DNA of 64,000 bases from Micropterix aruncella. Its lineage: Eukaryota > Arthropoda > Insecta > Lepidoptera > Micropterigidae. The notes beneath the pieces are model-generated. The model did not search any database, was not told the DNA's origin, and was given only the letters and a program-made list of their open reading frames with translations. Positions 10,001-21,300 of the stretch are shown piece after piece (within the stretch, counting starts at the first letter, position 1; the number at the start of each line of letters is the position of its first letter). The stretch covers positions 2,407,625 to 2,471,624 of the forward strand of contig OX155972.1 of NCBI GenBank assembly GCA_944548615.1. The letters run 5' to 3'. Both the position numbers and the translations under genes were made by a program.

Positions 10001-11024
10001 GTTTTCTGTTGTAACAACTTGAGGCGGGCGAACTCCGTAATTATGCAATTATTGGCTCAATTTCTCCCTACAGCTCGATCGAAAAAGCTCGATCCGTCGA
10101 GTAGTTTTTTTTAATCACCGGCGCAGAACAGAGAAATATGGTTTTGAGAAAAACGCGTTTAAAGTTTTATTTAAAGAAACGTAGTAGGTTTATTACACTT
10201 ACAGCAATCTGAGACTATCAGCTATTCCAGAGGTAAAAGATTCATAATTAGATTTCACCTTTAAGTTTAAAAAAAAAAAGTAAAACAGGATTGATTTTGG
10301 CCATCTAAACAAGGCTTCTCCTTTTCATTTTTACACGACTGCCCAACAAAAAAGGTGTATAATTTTTCCTTGGTTCAGCTATATATGTTTTTCATTGCTT
10401 TATCCCACCTTAACTTCTAAATGCTTAAACCGATTTAGAAGTATATGATTGTATAAAAATAGATAATATCGTCCTGAGTGTCATAGGGTATCCTAACTGT
10501 CAAAATATCAAGTAAATAGTGGTCTAAATGTCCAAATCTCTAAATGGCAATAAATTAACATAAATATATCGTGTTTAGTGTCAAATGAAAGGGCTGATTG
10601 AGAACATTCCGAAAATATACGTGTATCTATATGGATAAATGGATAAATACATAAACCAGAAATATTTCATAAAAACTGTAATAAAAAACATTATAAATAC
10701 AGTATTCTCTTTTTGTAACGCCAGTCGTGTTTTTATCAACATTAATTAATTAATTTATTTATTTATTTTATTCGGTTAACAAACAGCGTTTATATATAAC
10801 AAATACAAAATATAACAATAAAACTATGACTAATTATATGTTAACACTATTTACCGTTAATACTATGTGTACAGTACATAACTCCGTTATTATACCTTAT
10901 TATACTTACATTTCTTAAGCAGTGATTTATTGGTAGACAAAAGAGAAAGAACAAAAAACAAAAGAAAATTAAATTTTACGTTATGACTTTAACCATTATT
11001 AATTATTTTGTACCAAAAATATAT
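10001..11024. other. Repeat-derived, no gene
   Basis: 10318-10365 (CATTTTTACACGACTGCCCA...) has a relative at 25595-25625. 10740-10960 begins with (ATTT)n and TTATTCGGTTAACAAACAGC and looks like the 3' UTR of a minus-strand LINE without any surviving coding part. The rest is AT-rich and unassigned. Confidence 0.4.
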
Positions 11025-11626
11025 TTTTAAGCTATTGCATAGCTTTTATCGCGGGCCTAGTAGGCCAGCGCGGCGACCGAATGAAGAAATTTCTTAACGA
11101 AAATTAATGATTTTAAACTGATAATTACGTCTAAACGAGTACTGCTTACGATTCGAAAAAAATATATGTTAAACAAGAACATTTTCCTAATATTCTTAGC
11201 TTTGAATATTTTAGATTTTGTTTATATTACATAATGTGATTAATTTGTGAAATTAGGTCTAACCGAACACAAAAACGACTACTACGCAAATACTATCTGG
11301 CGTATTATTATGAAACCTGCACTATTTTAAAGATAATTTAATTATCTATCTTTTTATCGACGATTTTTTTCGAAAAATCCGTTTTTTTTGCTTTATCGAA
11401 TAAAAAATTCGTGCGCGGCGCTCTATCGGAATACGTATAAATTATTCCGAATCATTTGCTACCGCAGCCGCAAATGGTTCGGAATAATTTCAACGTTTTC
11501 CGATAGAGCGCAGTTATCTGATATCAGAAAAAAAAAGAAATAAATAATTATAATTGCATAAGTTGTTAAAAATGCTATGCAATAGCTTTACTGCGGCAGT
11601 CCCCGAGTGCCACACGTATTTTTTTA
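11025..11626 (+). repeat. Family A repeat, copy 2
   Basis: Colinear with copy 1 from TTTTAAGCTATTGCATAGC to GTGCCACACGTATTTTT. The internal hairpin at 11418-11511 has a longer tip (TTTGCTACCGCAGCCGCAAA) than copy 1. Confidence 0.85.
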
Positions 11627-12257
11627 AATATTATAAAAAACTGTTTATATAAACCGTTTAAGGGATTTATAGTCATTAGATGAAATAGGGGGGACAAAGG
11701 ACTGATAAGACTTTTTAATGGCTTCCTACTTTATGACTTCTTACTTTAATGACTTTTACCTGATGAAAAAATATCAATATACACGAACCTATCGTTATAC
11801 GTTGTCATACCTCTATTTATTAGGGAATTCTTCGTATAATTAGAGTTATATCTCTTTACATAAAACAGGTGCGGATTCCGAGTTATGCGATAATATATTA
11901 TAATAATAATAATATATTTGTTTGTGTTATATTCACCCAGGTAAATAGGAAACTGGCATTCTAAATAGATAAACATATAAACAAAGGAAAATTCCAGCAA
12001 GGCAGTAAAGCTGATGTAGGAAGCAGTTGGATGATGTTGATGACGCTCGCGAAGGAAATAATGTAGCAATTTGTGTATTATTGTTTACGGCTTGTGTTGT
12101 GAATGATACCTAATTGAATGGACATTGAGAGGCAATCTTATGATACGCGAGTTGCTTTAACATTGAGGTGCTGTTAATTCAATTTACGCAGGCTCCGCGA
12201 TTACATAAAGAGAGATAATGATGCCGGACGTGATGTGCATCACATAGTCTCAACAAC
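11627..12257. other. Unassigned stretch between two family A copies
   Basis: No recognisable gene; the frame at 11746-12069 (-) is AT-rich noise. Possibly unique sequence. Confidence 0.4.
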
Positions 12258-12391
12258 AGGCGTGCTCAGAGCCAATCCACCTGTTGTTGGGGGGGGGGGG
12301 GCAGCTTCATAAGTGGTTGATCATATTAGCATTGATTATACAGGTATTTTTTTTATCAGTGATATTCTTGAAGTGGGTGAATCAGTAAGAG
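12258..12391 (+). repeat. Short repeat D, copy 1
   Basis: AGGCGTGCTCAGAGCC, a G-run, TATAAGTGGTT-like sequence and CATATTAGCATTGATTATAC recur in the same order at 14331-14458. It contains a run of about 14 G (12288-12301). Confidence 0.75.
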
Positions 12392-12430
12392 CAATTAATC
12401 AACATTAATTGATACAATATTTTATGAGTT

Positions 12431-13041
12431 TTTTAAGCTATTGCATAGCTTTTATCGCGGGCTTAGCTAAGCCAGCGCGGCGACCGAATGAAGAAATTGC
12501 TTAACGAAAATTAATGATTTTAAACTGATAATTACGTCTAAACGAGTACTGCTTAGGATTCGAGAAAAATATATGTTAAACAAGAACATTTTCCTAATAT
12601 TCTCAGCTTTGAATATTTTAGATTTTGTTTATATTACATAGTGTAATTAATTTGTGAAATTAGGTCCAACCGAACACAAAAACGACCACTACGCAAATAC
12701 TATCTGGCGCATTATTATGAAACCTGCACCATTTTAAATATAATTTAATTATCTATCTTTTTATCTACGATTTTTTCCAATAATCCGTTTTTTTTGCTTT
12801 ATCGAATAAAAAATTCGTGCGCGGCGCTCTATCGGAACACGTTTAAATTATTCCGAATAATTTGCTACCGCAGCCGCAAATGATTCGGAATAATTTCAAC
12901 GTTTTTCGATAGAGCGCAGTTATCTGATATCAGAAAAATAAAATAAATAAAATAAATAAATAATTATAATTGCATAAGTTGTTAAAAATGCTATGAAATA
13001 GCTTTACCGCGGCAGTCCCCGAGTGCCACACGTATTTTTTT
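12431..13041 (+). repeat. Family A repeat, copy 3
   Basis: Full-length and colinear with copies 1 and 2. It includes the internal inverted repeat and the CACACGTATTTTTTTA right end, and is flanked by T-runs on both sides. Confidence 0.85.
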
Positions 13042-13069
13042 AGTTTAAAGAAAAATACTGACGGTTAAG

Positions 13070-13124
13070 GGTTGACAAGCGTATAACGTACGACTAGGTT
13101 GACAAGCGTATAACGTACGATTAG
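13070..13124. repeat. 27-bp tandem duplication
   Basis: Two adjacent units of GGTTGACAAGCGTATAACGT plus ACGAYTA, differing at one base. Confidence 0.9.
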
Positions 13125-14330
13125 AGATCCTATCGCGTTATACCAACACAAAACAAAAGCGCCACCGCATTTATCAAAAACGCGGAAAAAGAAAAAATCA
13201 TAGGTTAGGTTATGACTGAAAATTTAAAAAAACAACCACAGGGTCGGGGAAAGAATTTGGTTTGGCACTAAGTTTGGCAAAACGGAGAATAGACCTTCGC
13301 AAATTTAAAATAAAACTACAATTGATGAGTTATAAAACAAAGGTCCTTTATTCAGCAGGTAGCTCTTTCGTAAGTCTCCTCTTCCGACTACGGCGACATA
13401 TCGTACTTTTACAATGTTCAATTTGAAATATCCAGGCGAGAATAAATTCGGGCATGGTTGGCCGATTAGTGAGGTTTCTTTACATTTGGAAATAAAAGGC
13501 GACACAGCCAAAACCACGCTGTGACGAAAAGAGAAAACCACCATTACTACAAAACTCGTTTAGCTAATTGAATCCCCAAAAGAATTAAACGCTTACCAAA
13601 AAATAGGACCTTGTTCACATCACTTTAAAACGCCGCACTTCTAGTGCACATACAGCTGCGGATTACTTCGCTTTTAGCGAGTTTTCTGTCGCCCAGCGCG
13701 AGTCAGAAGTGCTTCTCGCGCCATCTTGGAACCAATGTCCCCTTCAACGGCCGTGGCTAGGTTGGACAGACCGGAAATGCCTGTCGTTAAACCAACTTTA
13801 GGAGATTTTAAAAAAAACTCATGACAACTCATGTTCACAATAAAATAGTATTTTTTTTTTGTAATATTTATTACATTTATTAAAAAGGTTTTTTTGAACT
13901 TGATTTTTAATTAAATCTCTTGTTTTTCTTGACATGGCAAGGACACCAGGAGGGTCATTTTTTATTGGCCGCGCAATTCGGCTATTTCTAATTGACAGCT
14001 AAAATGTCAAAGCTGTTAGCGATTTTTTTTGTTTTGGAGAAATGCTCTAAGATTTGGAACCATGATTATAAAACAACTCAAAAACTGAGTAAGACCAATA
14101 TAAAAAACACGAGAAATACACACGAAATATGTTGCAATGCGTGCAACATGTTTTTGAAACATAACATGCCACGCAAATTTGGATTTTTGTTACAAGCGTT
14201 GAGCGCGCTGAGCCATCTAGAAATAGATTAAATATCGCGCATAAACCATATTCGCTACCGCTAGATGGCAAAAATTTCATATTTTTTAAAATACGACATT
14301 TTTTTAATGTTTAAATACAGTCGCAAACAG
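13125..14330. other. Unassigned; possible degenerate exon or promoter region
   Basis: The minus strand is open at 13305-13544 (79 codons, starting MVVFSFRHSVVLAVS), and 13600-13790 is GC-richer with a purine/CpG mix that could be promoter-like. I recognise no family, and there is no second supporting exon. 14205-14280 holds a small fold-back (CCATCTAG ... CTAGATGG). Treated as unproven. Confidence 0.25.
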
Positions 14331-14458
14331 AGGCGTGCTCAGAGCCACACCACCTGGAGGGGGAGGGGGGGGAGCACCTTTATAAGTGGTTAGCCTGTGT
14401 ATCATATTAGCATTGATTATACAGGTGAGTTTTTATCAGTGAAGCAGGTGAATCAGTA
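14331..14458 (+). repeat. Short repeat D, copy 2
   Basis: Same order of blocks as 12258-12391, with an interrupted G-run GGAGGGGGAGGGGGGGAGC. A partial inverted relative (GATTCACCCACTTTAAGGAT) lies at about 14823-14842. Confidence 0.7.
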
Positions 14459-14472
14459 CTTTTGCAGTTTCT

Positions 14473-14509
14473 CAAAAGTTGCTTATTTTCAGGAAATAAG
14501 CAACTTTTG
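14473..14509. repeat. Inverted repeat, 17-bp arms
   Basis: CAAAAGTTGCTTATTTTC pairs with GAAATAAGCAACTTTTG across a 2-3 base loop. The AAGTTGCTTATTT word also recurs near 49.9, 56.1 and 61.4 kb. Confidence 0.75.
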
Positions 14510-14535
14510 ATAAAAAATTTAAAAAATAGCATTTT

Positions 14536-14690
14536 TTGTTTAAAATGGAATAAACAATAAAAATAACACAATAAAATAAAACAATAAAACATAGAATAAA
14601 ACAATAAACAATAAAACAATAAACAATAAACAATCAAACAATAAACAATAAGGAAAAAACAATAAATAATGGAATAAACAATATTCGCGA
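14536..14690. repeat. (ACAATAAA)n low-complexity run
   Basis: Irregular ACAATAAA/ACAATAAAAC units. The minus-strand frame here (14407-14637) is an artefact of composition. Confidence 0.85.
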
Positions 14691-14889
14691 TATTCTACCT
14701 AATACTAGATTGCGCAAGCGCTCGCAACTTTTCAATATTCACCATTTTTGAAATTTAAAAAAAAAAGTTTATTTTTCTGTTTTCCTTACACTTTTTTTTC
14801 AAAATGCTCATTTGATTGTACCGATTCACCCACTTTAAGGATGTGACTATTTAAAAACACAACTGTATATAGCATTAGATTTCCAGCGT

Positions 14890-14997
14890 CATAGGTAACT
14901 ACAAAAATGGCTGTAATGGCTGTAAAAGACCTGCTCGCTTTTTCTGGTCGGTCCAACTCACGGTTCAGCTCCTATCCATTAGCTTTCCGTTTCCTAT
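14890..14997 (+). repeat. Family C retroposon, copy 1, left part
   Basis: TCGGTCCAACTCACGGTTCA followed by GCTCCTATCC parallels TCGGTCACACTCACGGGTCA in the family C copy at 30470. The sequence resumes after the LTR element at 23286, so the gypsy element landed inside this older, diverged copy. Confidence 0.6.
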
Positions 14998-16071
14998 TGT
15001 AACAAAAACTGCCTATTTTGTTGTTTTGTTTTCGCGCCTTTGTGCTGATTATGTTCGCTGCACCCGTCTTTCCATGTTTTCCCCGTGTTTAGTCATGTTT
15101 CCTGTTGGTTATCGCTGTTTTTTCATGAATTTCTCCCATATTATGACAATTAAATGAACCATTTACGAAATTTCGTGAACATCAAATTTTGACAGATAAC
15201 CTAAGTTCGCAAAAAGTCGACGGTCATCCGGTTGAAGCCGAGCTCTCACGTGATTGGTCGAGGTCGCTATTTTGGCCTTCTTTTTTCCTTCTCGATTTGA
15301 CAGCGTTCAAGCTGTTTTGACGTAATCCTCACCGACTTCCGCTCCGAGTTCGTTCTATTTCGCTTCAAGATGGCTGAGGGGAGGTTGTTGAAAATTGGTC
15401 GGGAGGTGTGGGAGCCGCCGTAGTTCGGTTTTAAACGCGGCCGGGAAAGTTTTTTTATGTGAAGTGTTCGTAACTAACCTGGTGAGCATTTATTTTTCTT
15501 TTGGGGTTGCTTTTCCAGTAGGATCCGCGAGATTTTAACGGATTTTTCTGTTTGTCGTAGTTTGGAGGCACCTCTGTTTTTTTTTACCAAATATATCTGC
15601 TGCTTAAGTGACGAGATCGTCACGGAATGTGACAAAAATTGCCTTCACATTTGGAAACTACTGCAACATTTTTTTTGGCTGGAGAATTTGTAATCGGAAT
15701 CACGCATTTGACACGCCGATAAGGCGAGAGCGAAAAAGGGGTAGCCGCTGTGGCGAATTTACATGGAGATTACACGAAGATTTCACATAACCTTGTGTCT
15801 TTTTATTTAGTCTTAGTGCCTGCTGGGAAAAAGGGATTTTCTGTGGGCCAAATCCAATGCCATGAATATCTAGCCCACACTCTGAGATAGTTTTTTTTTT
15901 TGAGGTTAACTTTTTTTCCTTTCATAATTTCTTTCGGGTATCTTTTTTTTTTAATAAGTTTCCTTCTTTTTCTTTAAAAGGAGGTGGCGTCCTTTTAAAT
16001 TCATTCTTTTGGGTTTTCGTGATTCTGCCGTGTTCCTTAAAAACACGGTAGATTAGTAATTTGAGGTTATA
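14998..16071 (+). repeat. 5' LTR of the gypsy element
   Basis: It runs TGTAACAAAAACTGCC...GAGGTTATA and carries the element promoter and 5' transcript start, by homology of function. A GTG-initiated frame of 60 codons (15608-15790) is identical in both LTRs and is not considered a gene. CTGGTGAGC (about 15479) resembles a splice donor. Confidence 0.95.
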
Positions 16072-16747
16072 AAATTAGCGCTCCAACGTTAGGCCTGTAA
16101 ATTGGATTTTGGCTGTCAGAATATTCTTTTCCTCAGCCATTGAAGCCTTTAAAAGTGTAAAAGTGATTTTTTAAGCACTTTGTTTAGAAATTGTATAAAA
16201 AATTAGAAGCATTTTTTTTTGTTTTTATATAATTTTTATTCATAGCGATTACCGCTAAAGAGGTTTGTAAGCACCGTCTTTTTGTTTTGGTATTTAGAAG
16301 CAACTTTTGTCATTAAATTAAGCGGTATTGTGTACTTGCAGTTTTGTCGGCATTAACAGCATTTTTTGTAATTTAAAGCGGTTACCGTGAAGAAGTATTT
16401 TGTACTTGCCGTTTTTTATGGTTACTATATTTTTTGTCAGAATCTTAGATTTAAAGGCAATATATTAATTATTCTTTTAATACTTGGCATTGCTTAGCAG
16501 CAGATTGTTTGTTTATTTTAAGGCGGTTTCCGCGAAAAAGTTTTACGCTTGCCGTTTAAGTATTTTATTATATCATACTAATTATTTTTTTGTTAATTTC
16601 CAGATGTGAAGGCAATTATCCTGGTGAGGTAAGCAGCCAAATAAAGCAGAGGTGCCCCAAGCAGTTAAAAAAGTTAGTCCGTTCCATTTTTTTTTTTTAT
16701 TTATTTTGGTTTTAATTTTTTTGTTGGGATTTAAAATATATATAGAC
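16072..16747 (+). other. Gypsy leader: primer-binding-site candidate and repeated motif
   Basis: TAGCGCTCCAACG at 16076-16088, a few bases after the LTR, is the likely tRNA primer-binding site (the tRNA is not identified). Downstream, four diverged repeats around 16247, 16319, 16376 and 16520 share GCGGTTNCCGNGAA and TTGTACTTGCCGTTTT-like blocks. TTAATTTCCAG at about 16593-16603 resembles a splice acceptor. A GTG-initiated extension of gag (16652) is composition noise. Confidence 0.6.
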
Positions 16748-18316
16748 ATGATGGCGTCTCCAGCGATAGTGTATTATGCTGCGTCACATTTAGTAAAGGC
16801 AGAACTCGATTATGAGTTCACGATTCGTGAGGTCACTCCAACCAATGTTGAAGCGATGAGGAAACAGTTTAATTCACTTTTAAAGGAATTTCCCGCAGAA
16901 TCAATTACCTCAACGGATTTAGATCCGGATTCAGAATTTCTAGAATGTTCGATTAGACTTTCATGTCTCCAAGAACTGATCGAAGAATTTATAAATAACA
17001 AACAGAAACTTTTATATAAACGAATTAGCACAAAAACTGCACATATCTTTCATAGAATTTCACGCATAAATCCTGCTAATTCAGACTCCAAGAAATTATT
17101 AGATAATTTAAAGGAGGAAGTTTTGGAAATTGTCATTTTGTTAGAAAAATATTTAGATATTGTTCGTTCGCCGAGCCCGTTACCAAATCCTATAGTTCTT
17201 CCGATACCTTCTACTTCATTGCACGAGGGTGAGAAGTCAGGTCCAGCTAAGTATTTGATTAGTCCTGAGGTGGTTCCTTTGGGAATAAATACAGAAGTGA
17301 TGTCAGCTCCGTTGGTACATCATGTCGATTCGAAACCAGTTCCGTTCGACAATAACTTTGTGATTTCTGACGAACGCATTCTTAAACCTTTAAATCTTGG
17401 ATTTACATTTGACGGCGATTCCTGTGTGGTCGAGTTCTTAGAACGTTTGGATGAGATTAGGTTTTCGCGTAATATCTCGGATGCCAGGATGCTGAAATCG
17501 GCTTGTGAGCTATTCCAGAAACAGGCGCTTAGTTGGTACCGTGCTAGAGCTTCGAGCATTTCCAGTTGGAAGCAGTTAGTTGCTGCACTCCGCTCCGATT
17601 TTGGCAGTTTAAATTACGATGCTGAAGTTTTGTCGTTTGTACGGGGACGTAAACAAAAGTCGGACGAGAGGATGCATATTTTTGTTTCCGTCATGTTGGG
17701 CTATTTCAGCAGGTTGTCGAGGCCATTGTCTGGTAAGGAACAATTAGGAATTATCCTTTCAAATATCTCAATTTCTTACCAACGACATTTCATGCTAGTT
17801 GATATAAATTCAATCGACGAACTTCTGCGTTTAGGAAAAAAAGTTGAAAATGCACAACAGCGTATCAACGCATCTAATGCAGCCACTCCTGCCCAAGCTA
17901 AGGTCAAGCCTTCTGGCTCGAAAGCAGTTTATGCGGTCGACGAGTCTCCTACCAAATGTGCGACGGAGGAAGTGAAAGTTGAACAGAAGTTCAAAGAGTG
18001 TAACGTTTCCTCTGCTGGTCCATCCCATCGTGGTGGTTTTAATCGTGGTGGTTTTCCTCGTGGTGGTTTTAATCGTGGAAATTTTTCCCGTAATAATTGT
18101 TCTAATGGTAATTCGTCTTCTGGTAATTACAACCAAGGAGCCAATAATAGTTCGCGTGGTTCACGCGGTGGCACGCATCATGGCTATTCTAAATATTGCT
18201 ATCGTTGTGGTAGGTTTAACTACACGGTAGCCACTTGTCCGGAATGTTCTAAGAATAACCGGCCTGGTAATTCCCCGGTTTCAGAGCCAAAAAACTCGAA
18301 AGGCGGGGCAGAATAG
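16748..18316 (+). CDS. gag: Gag polyprotein of the gypsy element (~522 aa)
   Basis: This is the structural protein that assembles the virus-like particle and binds the RNA genome. The ATG pair at 16748/16751 is the first credible start; a longer frame from GTG 16652 is rejected because it adds only a T-rich hydrophobic run. The N-terminal half is helical and acidic; the middle has the retrotransposon gag core (WYRARASSISSWKQLVAALR onward, then FVRGRKQKSDERMHIFV). Then come Arg/Gly repeats (RGGFNRGGFPRGGFNRG) and a single zinc knuckle. The knuckle reads C-YR-C-GRFN-Y-TVAT-C: the His of CCHC is replaced by Tyr (TAC, one transition from CAC). Translation stops at TAG 18314-18316, just past the frameshift site. 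Confidence 0.9.
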   Translation: MMASPAIVYYAASHLVKAELDYEFTIREVTPTNVEAMRKQFNSLLKEFPAESITSTDLDPDSEFLECSIRLSCLQELIEEFINNKQKLLYKRISTKTAHIFHRISRINPANSDSKKLLDNLKEEVLEIVILLEKYLDIVRSPSPLPNPIVLPIPSTSLHEGEKSGPAKYLISPEVVPLGINTEVMSAPLVHHVDSKPVPFDNNFVISDERILKPLNLGFTFDGDSCVVEFLERLDEIRFSRNISDARMLKSACELFQKQALSWYRARASSISSWKQLVAALRSDFGSLNYDAEVLSFVRGRKQKSDERMHIFVSVMLGYFSRLSRPLSGKEQLGIILSNISISYQRHFMLVDINSIDELLRLGKKVENAQQRINASNAATPAQAKVKPSGSKAVYAVDESPTKCATEEVKVEQKFKECNVSSAGPSHRGGFNRGGFPRGGFNRGNFSRNNCSNGNSSSGNYNQGANNSSRGSRGGTHHGYSKYCYRCGRFNYTVATCPECSKNNRPGNSPVSEPKNSKGGAE

Positions 18317-21300
18317 AGGATTTTCTACATTCTGCCTCGATATTGTTTGCAAATGAGAAGGATAACCGTCGCCCTTTCTTAGAAGTTTCACTGGGTGATA
18401 TAACGGTTTGTGGATTACTCGACACTGGATCGAGTGTTACGATTTTGGGTGCCGATTCACATAAATATTTAGTTGATATCGGTTTTACTCTTAATAAGTC
18501 TCCGTTGGTGACTTTATCCACTGCTAATGCAAGTTCGGTTAAGACGATTGGGTCTATGTTTCTTCCTTTTAAATTCAATAATCGTTGCCAGGTTATTCGA
18601 GCCGTTGTAGCTCCAGATATAGGAACTTCCCTTATTTTGGGAATAGATTTTGTCCGAGAATTTGAGTTGGCTCCGGAAATATTAAAATTCGTCAAGTTTG
18701 AGTCCTGCGATGCAATTGTTTGGCATCGAGTCAATGAAGTGAGGGCCTTGCGGCCTTTTGCTTCATTGACTGGAGACCAACGATCGCTAGCAGACAGAAT
18801 GATCAATAATTTTGAAAACATTTCTTCCGAAGTCAAAGGTCTCGGTCGTACTAATTTGTTGTCCCAGGTCATTGATACTGGAGATCATCCTCCAGTGAAA
18901 CAGCGTTACTATCCTTTGTCTCCAGCTAGATTGGCGCTGTTGAATGAAGAAGTTGATAAGATGTTAGAGTTAGGTGTTGTCGAACCTAGTTCCGGGGGTT
19001 GGAATAATCCAACAATTTTTGTTCCAAAGTCAGATGGTACTCTTCGTTTCTGTCTCGATAGCAGGAAGCTGAATTCTATTACGAAACCGGATGCGTATCC
19101 CCTGCCGAGAATTACAACTATCTTGGACAGTTTGAGAGATGCAAATTATTTATCTTCTATCGACTTATCCTCTGCCTTTTGGCAAATCCCTTTGGATCCT
19201 TCTTCACGAGAGAAGTGTAGCTTCACTGTTCCTGGTCGAGGATTCTTCTGCTTCAGATCTTGCGCCTTCGGCCTGAGAAACTCGCCGGCGTGCATGCAAA
19301 GGCTGGCTGACAAATTGTTCGATCCCTCCTTCGAAAACAAAGTTTTTTGTTACCTAGATGACATAATTATTGTATCTGCTACTTTTGAAGAACATATAAC
19401 TTTGTTTAACAAAGTATTAGATCGCTTGTTGTATGCCAACCTTTCTATAAATTTCAAGAAGTGTCAGTTTTTCCGTCAGGAATTGAAGTATTTAGGGTAT
19501 GTAGTTGATTCTCACGGTCTACATACCGATCCCGAGAAGGTAAAATGTATTCTCGATTTTCCTACTCCAAATTCTCCAAAAATGGTAAAGAGTTTTCTTG
19601 GTATGGCCGGTTGGTATCGTCGGTTCATTAAAGATTTTTCTAGTATTGCTGCTCCCTTATCTCGGTTGACAAGTACCCGCAAAGGTGCTCCCCCTTATGA
19701 GTGGACGCCCGAGGCGGAAGAGGCATTTCAAAAACTAAAATCGGCCTTAGTTTCTAGTCCGATTTTGGCCTGTCCGGATTATTCAAAACCGTTCGCTCTT
19801 CATTGCGATGCATCGTTGTACGGTTTAGGCGGAGTTTTAACCCAGGAAGTGGATGGCGTCGATCATCCTATCGCTTTCACGAGTAGAACACTTTTACCCG
19901 CTGAGACGCGATATTCGGCAACCGAACGCGAAGCCCTAAGTGTTATTCATGCTGTCGAGCATTTTCGCGGTTACTTGGAGGGCGGTCCCAAATTCACTAT
20001 CTTTACAGATCATGCCAGCTTACGTTGGTTTTTGCGCTTAAAAAATCCTACCGGCCGTTTGGCTCGATGGGGTATTCGTCTATCTGCTTTTGATTTTGAG
20101 ATTGTCCACAAGAAAGGTGTCGATAATGTGGTTCCTGACACTTTATCTCGGTTGCTTCCCGTTTCCTCTCTGTCTGTTGTTTCCGACTCATGGTACAACG
20201 ATTTGTTTAAGGCAGTGTCTGAAAATCCCGCTGGATATCCAAATTTCCAGATTAAGGACCATGAATTGTTTAGGTACTCTAAAAGCAAGTATCAACTCAC
20301 CAGTTGTTACGATTGGAAGTTAGTTGTTCCGTTGCCGCTAAGAGAAAAGCTTATCCGAGAAAATCATGAGTCTGAATTGGCTATGCATTTTGGAATTTTT
20401 AAGACACACCGTCGTCTTTGTCTTCGTTACTTTTGGCCTAATTTACACGGAGACGTCGTTAACTTTGTCTCTAAATGTGAAACTTGTCAGCAATACAAAC
20501 ATTCAAATATTTCCCCTTTGGGTCAGCTAGGAAATCCTAAGTCCTGTGCCTTCCCGTTCCAAATGGTCTCGGTCGATCTGTTGGGTCCTTATCCGATGAC
20601 GAGGAACAGAAATATGCATATTCTCGTGGTGACAGATTGTTTTAGCAAATACTGTTTACTTTTTCCGTTAAAACGTGCTACCAGTAAACTTGTAAGTTAT
20701 GTCGTTGAACATAATGTATTCCTTCGCTATGGTGTTCCGCAGTATTTAATTTCAGACAATGGAAAACAGTTTATCGGAAGGGAGTTCACTGAACTGATTG
20801 CGAAATATAAAATTCCAAAAGTATATTTAAACCCGAAATATTGCCCTCAAGTTAATCCAACTGAACGTCAGAATCGTAGTGTGGTCACTGCGTTATCGTT
20901 GTGTGTAAAAGACGATCATCGCAGCTGGGATCTCTATCTTTCTGAAATTCAGATGGCCATTAACGCGGCAGTCTCGGAATCAACAGGGTTCAGTCCATTT
21001 TTCCTAGTCCATGGTCGTGAACCGATTATGAATGGTTCTTTTTATGCTCAGGCGCCGGAATCTCAAGCAGAGGTTATTTTTGGTAGTAGGTTGTCTTACG
21101 CTCAAAATTTGAGTGAATTATCTAACATTTTTCATGTAGTGCGGCAAAAATTGTTAAAATTACATGCACATAATAAAGTTTACTATGATCGAAAACACCG
21201 TCCTGCGGAATTTCAAGTAGGCGATACGATCTATAAAAAGACTTATTATCTAAGTAATGCTGGGAATTATTACATTTCCAAATTTGCCCCAAAATATGAA

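Noticed and set aside
13305..13544. Minus-strand 79-codon frame as a host exon
   Set aside because: No recognisable motif, no clear splice sites and no neighbouring exon; kept only as an unassigned stretch.
15608..15790. 60-codon frame identical in both LTRs (also 22823-23005)
   Set aside because: It starts at GTG, not ATG, and its duplication is explained by the LTRs; no protein features.
16652..16747. Upstream extension of gag giving 554 residues
   Set aside because: Relies on a GTG start and adds a T-tract-encoded hydrophobic run; ATG 16748/16751 is the better start.
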